The notes beneath the pieces are model-generated. The model was not told the origin of the DNA. It saw only the letters and a list, made by a program, of their open reading frames with translations, and searched no databases. 64,000 nucleotides of DNA from NCBI GenBank assembly GCA_036768485.1, contig JAVLUZ010000513.1:420272-484271 (forward strand), read 5' to 3'. The position numbers were made by a program, and so were the translations under genes. How positions within the stretch are numbered: position 1 is the stretch's first letter; every line of letters starts with the position of its first letter. The stretch comes from Mermis nigrescens. Lineage: Eukaryota > Nematoda > Enoplea > Mermithida > Mermithidae. Below are positions 56,930 to 64,000 of the stretch, piece after piece.

Positions 56930-57600
56930 AAGTTAAAATTGAGGATTTTATTGAGGTTTCTAAAAATGCCTCTTTTTTATTTTGTTATTTATTTCCAGGT
57001 TTCCAGCAATGAGTGGTGTTTTTTATCTTATTTTCGTATTCTTCATATCGATAATTATATTTCTGACGTTTAATTTTTTATTTTCGGCTTATTAGTAATA
57101 CAGAATTTGCTTATGCAAATTTTATGAAGAATCACATTTATCTAACGTAAAAGACGGTTTAAGGTGTTGAATTTTATATGGTTTGATAGAACGTTGAAAA
57201 TTACATAACGTCGTAGATTTTGAGTTTTTAATTCTTTCTTTTCAGTGCTCTATTGAACAAATTAAAGTGAGGATTTTATTGAGGTTTCTAAAAATCCTTT
57301 TTTTATAATTCAAATTCTCTTATTTATTTCGAGTTTTACAGCAATGAGTGGTGTTTTTTATATTATTTTCGTATTCTTCTTATTGAAAACTATATTTCTG
57401 ACGCTTAATTTTTTATTTTCGGCTTATTAGTAATACACAATTTGCATATGCAAATTTTACGAAAAATTACATTTTCCTTACGTATAAGATGGTTTAATGT
57501 GTTAAATTTTATATGGTTCGATAGAGCGTTGAAAATTATATAACGTCGTAGAATTTGAGTTTTTAATTCTTTCTTTTCAATGATTTATCGGACAAATTAA
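56930..57600 (+). repeat. two tandem units of about 335 bp
   Basis: Units at about 56930-57266 and 57267-57600 share long blocks such as GAGGATTTTATTGAGGTTTC, GCAATGAGTGGTGTTTTTTA and AATTACATAACGTCGTAGA (with small changes). Noncoding. Confidence 0.8.
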
Positions 57601-57784
57601 AAACGGAGAATTAAGAATTATATCAGCGTAGCATTACGCATAGAGGCTGATTTAAGCAATTGTTTGCTTGATCAATTTTTTCGCATACGTTTGTGCGTAT
57701 TATTTGGCATTGTCCAGTTCTGCAATGTCCATTGTATTGTAATTGTGAATTTGTCTGCGTTGTATGTAGTACAAAACGTTCGAT

Positions 57785-57910
57785 CTCCAACTTGGCGCCC
57801 ATCTAAACTTACTTGGCGCCTATTTTAAGCGATGTAGCGCATATGCTCAAGCTGGGCGCCTATGCAGGTATCGATTGTGACTGAACTTGGCGCACGTCTG
57901 AACTTGGCCT
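57785..57910. repeat. cluster of TTGGCGC motifs
   Basis: Five copies of TTGGCGC or TGGGCGCC within 125 bp, spaced 20-40 bp, in an AT-rich setting. Could be protein-binding sites or a degenerate tandem repeat. Confidence 0.4.
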
Positions 57911-58038
57911 ATGTACTGCAGAATTGGCCTTGACTACGTTCTTTCCAATTTGAAAAACGATATTTTGCGGATTGTTTTGTTCATTCGTTAATCCTAAAAT
58001 CGATTATTCGAATTTTCGATTTCTGTGGGTACCTATAC

Positions 58039-58299
58039 CACACCTGGGCGTGGGGGGGGGGGTTTGGGGGTATGCACTTTAGAAACCAAAATACCCCCAG
58101 AAATCAAAATACCCCAAATTCAATTTTTGAAAATTTTTTCGTTTCCTTCGCAATTTTTTGATGCCAATGGATGGTGCTTTGATAAGAAACGTCGAAAAAA
58201 TGGTGTTTTTATCATCGCCACCATTTTTAAGGCCATTTTTTTGAAGCCTTTAAAAAAATCCTTGCACCCCCCAGAATTTTCTTGCTGCCACACGTAATG
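58039..58299 (-). mobile_element. hAT-like MITE, copy 7, opposite orientation
   Basis: Begins CACACCTGGGCGTGG and ends near CTGCCACACGTAATG. The flanks share only ACCTA (58031-58035 and about 58302-58306), so the duplication is eroded and this copy is the oldest-looking. Confidence 0.75.
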
Positions 58300-61200
58300 G
58301 TACCTACCTACCTAGCTTTGCGTATTGTGCGGGAAAATTTTCAGCTTTTTCATTTATGTAGACTCATTCAGATTATTATAAGGGTTCTTCCGCTCCTATA
58401 TTTCTTTTTAAAATGAGCATTTACGTAGACTCATTCAGATTTTTATTATAAGGGTTTTTTCTACTTCTATCTTTCTTTTTAAAATGATTTTGTGTTAATT
58501 AATTGACTGGTTAGAGCTAAGGTATAGAGCATTGTAACCGGTGAATATTTGCAAAATGCGTGTTATGAAATAGAGCATATAATTACAGATTAGTTTTATG
58601 CTGCGAAAGTAATAGTTGGCCATTGTATTTTCGTGGTATGTTATGAAGTTGTAGTATAATTTGTTGGACGGCTTTTTATGATGATTTGTTTTTTCCGCAG
58701 GAGCAACTATATTCGATAATTATTTTTTAATCTGCATGAAGACTTTTGCGCGTAAGACGCTGGAGGCTTGTTTTCACGTGGCAAAAACTATTCGCCGCCT
58801 TGCGCTGAGCAGGACGCTAAATTTGTACTCGGTACTTACAGATAAACGGGACTGTTGGAGAATCGTGTATTCGCGTGTCTAAAAATAAAATTTTATTTAA
58901 TTGGTCGGAGAATCGGGAATTTTGGAACCTATGAATAAGCTGTTTTATTGTTTGTCAGAGTTTCGAGACGGTTAGAGAATCGGGACAGTCGGAGAATCGT
59001 AACTATGGGATAAACGGGACAGACCCAACGTAGAAACCTCATATGCATTTTCAAGACCAATAGGCCTTTTTAACCTTTTCGGCACCGAGAAAAAAATCAA
59101 ATTCAGTCAGCGTGGCGCTGCAGAGTCGCACGTTATTTTAGCTATCCAATTTTTTCCGATCAAAAGGGCGTTTGTCCTTCTGGCAGATTCAAACTTATGA
59201 ACGTAATTCGGCTTAAATTTAAGAAAATTTTCGAGCCTCCGCAATGGAATTTTTGAAAAAAATTGTAATTAATCGAAAAAAATTTTGCCATACAATTGCA
59301 TTCTAAATAAAAGTTGGAAAAAATTGTATTTTGCACTCTTTAGTCGAGGTTTTAAATGTATTTTTCACTGTTTTCGGAAAATTCTGGTTTCGTCAACGAC
59401 CATCTTATTACAAAACTCCTAGTTTGTTATTCATTCCATGTAATGATTGTTCCATCGCCACTCTTTGACACATGTAATTTTGACTGAATAATTCCTTACT
59501 ATTTGTGCGTTTTGTGTTTTTGTGTTTTGAGTAGGAGCATCTGTTGTGTACATGTTTTTGCACACTTCTGCAAATTTGATATACAATATATCACTTGCAG
59601 AACGTTTACTTTATTCGCATAAGTACTTAATCTGCAATTGCTGAATATTATATCATAGGAAGCTAACGCTTCCTATATGATAAAGCATAGAAGTTTCATT
59701 GTGTACATAATGCTATAACGCTAGAACAATCGCTTAACTGTGCAACCATGCTCGCTTTAACATGTGAAGATAGACTATACCATTGTGGGCGTGATTTTTA
59801 CGATTGCTCATTTATTGACGCGTTTTTCTATTGGCCGACTAAAAAATTTGAATACTACATCTCACCATTTTTTGCTATCACCCGACGATTTTTCGTTTCT
59901 ATCAGTATCTCGCTCCGCTCCGATTGTTTATTATCAATTCGACATTGGCGATCAATACGAAATTCGAATAATTGGATTCGTTAGAGTCCCTACGCGTCGT
60001 CGTGCTATTCGTAAATCGATTATTGGGCTCTCGTTGGAGTTTCTGCGCGTCGTGCTGCCCTATTCCGCTCGACATATTGATAGGTGCGTATGTTATTTAT
60101 GACTGCCCTCATTAAAAAGACTTTTCTCAATTATAGCTAAATTGCTACATAATTCGTTGTCTCATTTTCTTAGCCTGTAAAATACTCAATTACAACGAAG
60201 TGCTGCCCAATTTTTCCTAGGATCTAAAACATATAATTCAGACCCAAATTGCTACCTGAATTGCTGCCCGAATTCCCATAGCCTTTAGGTACCTAATTAT
60301 CAGTGGACAACTCCCCAAGGCTAATCTATATCTTTGATCCCAATAGCCTTTAGTTACATAGTTGCAAGTAATTTCTCACAACTCCCTAAGGCTAATTAAT
60401 TCCTGATTGCCATGGAACTCGAAGCTATTCAGCCTAACCTGCAGGTCAGTGTGGCGCTGCAGAGTCGCACATTATTTTAGCTATCCAATTTTTACCGATC
60501 AAGGGGTCTTTCAGGCAGATTCAAACTTATGAAGGTGATTCGGCTTAGATTTAACAAAATTTCCGAGCCTCCGCAACGGATTTTCGGGGAAAAAATGAAA
60601 TTAATCGAAAAAATTTTACCATACATTATATTCTAAATAAAAGTAGAGAATAAAAAAATTCGAAAAAACTGTATTTTGCACTTGTAAGTCAAGTTTTTAA
60701 ATGTTTTTTCACTGTTTTTGGAAAATTCTGGGTACCTACAGACCATCCCATTACGAAATTCCTAGATTCGTCATTCATTCCATGTAATCATTGTTTCATC
60801 GGCACTCTTTGAAAGGTGTGATTTTGACTAAATAATTCTTTACTATTTGAACGTTTTGTGTTTTGAGCAGGGGGCATCCATGGAACCGGGTCGGTGTGGA
60901 AGCTTGTTTATTCAAGTAAGATGTGTAACAAATATTTAAAAAATCAGCCAGGGCTGTGTGGGTATAGTGTTCTACATCCACTTTGGGGTTAAAATTTAGA
61001 AAGCGCATACTTCAAACTAAACTTTTTCTGCTCAAAAAGTTAGTTATTTAGACGTCGAAACTAATCTTTCTACACCGATTTCTTACACAATTTTTGACAA
61101 AAGCGAACAATTTCAATTTCCTATTGTTAATTTCCCTTTTTCAGACTCTTATATTTTCCTTTTTCAGACTCTTGCCATTCCAGAACTGAAATTAGAAAAA

Positions 61201-62100
61201 ATTGGTTTGGAAACAGAGTATGCAAAATGTGGAACTCCTTAACTTCTGAAACTAGACGTACGGACTCCTTGTTTTCTTTTAAAAATAAACTGGAAAAACC
61301 GATCTGACCGTTTTTTGTCGGGGGCCAATCTCTAAGGCATAACTACCCGTTGACCTCCAGTAGAACTTTTTTTATTATTTTATTTTCAATTTTTTTCTCG
61401 CGTTTTCACTATTTTTTATGTAAATTATCCGTTTATAAATTTGTTCTCACGCGGACTTAATCTTCAAATGGAAACAAGCGCCCGGAGCGGTTAATTCGAG
61501 TAATATGGTATTTATGCTCAGCTTTCAATTTTCTTCGTTGGCCAAATTTCAAATGTTATTTACCGTATATAGGTACCTACACGTAATTTGTTTTTATCAC
61601 ACCCATTTTTATGAGTTTCTGCGTAATTTCATGCGTTAACAGGCAATTTCGTTGTTGTGTTTCTTATCAAAAATTACATTGACACGCAAAGAGTAAAAAA
61701 CACGTAAAGGTCTTCTGTATGCCGTTTTTGTAAGTCAGCTCTATCGTTCTGCGCGTCTTTGCTCTAAAGAAGAATTTTTCAAAGCGCGCCTGAATCATCT
61801 GTCACTTAAATTGCAAAACAGGGCTATAATGTCATCATGCGCCAAAAATACTTCAAATGTTTCAACAACGACCTCTCTGATTTTCCAGCGCATTTTTATA
61901 TTCAAAACTGTTTGAGACCGTTTTGATTTTATCATCCTGTTAGGACGCTGCTTCCTGCATTATGCGCATGAATGAGTAGCTTCACTTAACTATTGTGTGT
62001 TGTCGTGTATGCATTTGTTGTGGATATAGCGTACACGTTGATGTTATTATTCAGTTTTGTAACGTATAAGTCTTGGTTGGTTGGATACATAGGTACCTAA
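58300..62100. other. repeat-rich flank without recognised genes
   Basis: Contains degenerate GGAGAATCGGGA-type repeats (58850-59020), two direct copies of about 310 bp at about 59098-59410 and 60448-60760 (shared GTGGCGCTGCAGAGTCGCAC), and the hairpin at 59651-59680. An open frame at 59764-60102 has no recognisable features. Confidence 0.5.
59651..59680. repeat. perfect palindrome (hairpin), right of a pair
   Basis: CATAGGAAGC, loop TAAC, then GCTTCCTATATG; reverse complement of the 56607-56633 palindrome apart from edges. Confidence 0.7.
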
Positions 62101-62119
62101 TTTTTTATTTCTCTTTCTC

Positions 62120-62372
62120 GCCTAGTTTTTTGACAATTTGCAGCATTAACCCGAAAATATCAAAGTAGGGGCACATTGACTGAGTTTTTCTAACTTTTTT
62201 CGCGTTCGCCTAGTTTTTGTCATGTGCAGCATTATCCTGAAAGTACCAAATTAGGGGCACATTGACTGAGATTTTCTAAAATTTTTCGCGATTGCCTAGT
62301 TTTTTTGGTCATGCAGTATTATCCTGGAAATTCGAAAGTAGGGGCACATTGACTAGATTTTCTATAAATATT
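62120..62372 (+). repeat. three tandem units of about 92 bp
   Basis: Each unit has CGCCTAGTTTTT, a GCAG(C/T)ATTA block and GTAGGGGCACATTGACTG near its end. Noncoding. Confidence 0.8.
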
Positions 62373-62427
62373 TTTCGTGCCTTTGTTTGTATTTCCTTTT
62401 GGTTGTTGTCCGTTGAGTTTGAGGATT

Positions 62428-63545
62428 GTGTCCCGGGTGACCGACAATCCCGAGTGACCGAATGTCCCGGGTGACCGACAGTCCTGGGTGACCGACAAAA
62501 TGGGATTAAGAATAGATCTGTCAATCGAAAAATTCCCGTCTGGCCGACAGTCCCGGGTGGCCGGCTATACCGGGTGGCCGACAGTCCCGGGTGGCCGACT
62601 GTACCGGGTGGCCAACGGTACCGGGTGATCGACAAGTGGTATAATAATAAAACTGTCATGAAAATTCCTAACTGACTAATGATTTCGGAAAATTAATGCC
62701 TTTCCAAGTAGGTACCTATTTATGCACATAAATAGTTTTACCAATGCAATAACATTGCTCATATGAATTCATAGCAAATTTAAAAATGCAGGATTTGGTA
62801 AAAAAGGCCTATTATTTACATTTCGTAATATTTTAGTGCTATCCTACTTAAACTTATTGTTGCTGCAAAATTACAGCTACATATTTGTGTAACTTCAGTG
62901 CTGCGAAAGTTCCATCAAATGATTTACTCGCCATTTAACCAAAAAGAGACTTTTGTGCAGCTAGTTTCTCAGTTTTCGAAAATACTGTGCAACACTCCAC
63001 TTAAAAATGCTTATTTTGACAAAAAAGGATCAAGTATCCGCACGATTCAAAATGCAAATGAGGTTTTATTTTTAGAATTTTTTTATTCTGAAGGTGCCTA
63101 AACGCGATTTATTGCTTATGCATTCTACAGCGCATGTGAAACTACGCTGAAGGCCGAATTTAACGCGCACAAAAATATAAGCAATTCAAGATCTTAAAGA
63201 CGACTGGACAAAAATGAATATTTGATATTTGATACAAAATTGTTAGTAAATTGCACATTTAATAAGTTTATATACAATACAATATGTACATGTAATAAGT
63301 TTATATTCACATTTATGCCAGTGCAAACTTTATTGCTATTCTAAGAGGATGAAAAAATTACGTATTTCGATTTTGAAAAAAATATTTATTCATAGTGATA
63401 GTACAACCGGGTCATTTGGGAATTTTCATGCCATCTATCGATCACCAGGTACAGTGTCGGCCACTCGGGACTGTCGGCCACCCGGTACAGTCGGCCACCC
63501 GGAATTGTCGGTTACCCGGGAATGTCGGTCACCCGGGACGTTACC
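62428..63545. mobile_element. foldback-like element with tandem-repeat arms
   Basis: Left arm (62428-62635): about nine 18-bp units of CCGGGTGGCCGACAGTCC type. Right arm (63440-63545): about five units in the opposite orientation (GTCGGCCACCCGGTACAG type). About 0.8 kb of AT-rich DNA lies between. Arms made of short direct repeats in inverted arrangement are the mark of foldback elements. Confidence 0.6.
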
Positions 63546-64000
63546 AGTTTGAGAGGCAGTCTAGCCGCCTAGACTCGTGCTGCCTAGGTTGCGGTGATAG
63601 TCAGAGGATTAAAGGCACGAAACTGTAGCAACTTAGTTCCTCTCTGATGACCTCGCCTGTTTATATGATTTTTCATGTTTTTTTGTGTATTTATTCTGTA
63701 TATACTCCAGCTTACTTTTCTCGTTTCACTTAAACTCTTGCGCCTCGTAAAACCTGCAATTTCTCATAAAATAATTTTGTGTGCTTTTTATGTGCATGTG
63801 TATATACTATTTCTCTCGTCTTTTTGTTTCTTTTATACTAACAGCATGCCTAATTTATTTACCTTTTATTTATTTATTTATTTCTTATTTATTTTTCATA
63901 TTGATGACTTTATATTATTATTACGTAAATTCTTATATTCTTAATGGGCTGATTAGATTTTTGGTATTTTATATCCAAAAATTTTGAATCAGTCATCCTT
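63546..64000. other. unassigned right edge
   Basis: AT-rich, no gene or repeat recognised. Confidence 0.4.

Noticed and set aside
59764..60102. 112-codon frame in the right flank
   Set aside because: No family, promoter or splice context; composition is compatible with chance.
62292..63628. Arginine/proline-rich frames near the right edge
   Set aside because: They are by-products of the 18-bp repeat arms.
63546..63640. tRNA- or SINE-like segment
   Set aside because: A GC-richer block with no recognisable cloverleaf or A/B boxes.

Overview
The window looks like animal nuclear DNA, most likely from an arthropod and probably an insect: AT-rich, with short GT-AG introns, and built almost wholly from nested mobile elements. 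The species cannot be read from the sequence. No ordinary host gene is recognised with confidence.

The main occupants are Polinton/Maverick virus-like transposons. 'Beta' is a divergent Polinton with its morphogenesis genes on the minus strand at about 2.25-8.1 kb (packaging ATPase, adenain-like protease, double jelly-roll major capsid protein, small basic protein, penton-like protein, integrase with chromodomain, zinc-ribbon protein and a TATA-binding-protein homologue). Its other half follows at 39-51.8 kb (small genes, CCHC proteins and an intron-rich protein-primed DNA polymerase B on the plus strand). At the left edge (0.3-2.25 kb) lies a piece of a second, only distantly related Polinton ('gamma'), cut off inside its capsid gene. 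Beta is split by a third Polinton, 'alpha' (11378-38972), which has about 375-bp terminal inverted repeats ending AGT...ACT and a 6-bp target duplication. Alpha entered the reading frame of a small signal-peptide/transmembrane gene: the two halves of that frame join exactly once one target copy is removed. Alpha carries a six-exon PC4-like coactivator gene, its own decayed intron-rich polymerase B and one more spliced gene.

A full-length Ty3/Gypsy-type LTR element (26075-37493, minus strand) sits inside an intron of alpha. Its LTRs differ by about two substitutions, yet its coding region is broken, and an envelope-like segment lies between gag and protease instead of after pol. A 0.27-kb hAT-like MITE family (8-bp duplications, TIR like CAyACsTGGGC) has inserted at least seven times, including into the 3'-most LTR, into another MITE copy, at a promoter and at a splice donor. 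The order of events is therefore beta, then alpha, then the LTR element, then the MITE.

The most interesting theme is transcription. Beta encodes an intact, divergent TBP, and most of its genes (and gamma's) carry the same TATAAATA box shortly upstream of the ATG. Alpha encodes a PC4-like coactivator and has E2F-like sites by its TATA box. The beta polymerase promoter holds tandem p53-like sites followed by CCAAT and TATA elements. The right flank (51.8-64 kb) holds only repeats: minisatellites, tandem duplications, paired hairpins and a foldback element.
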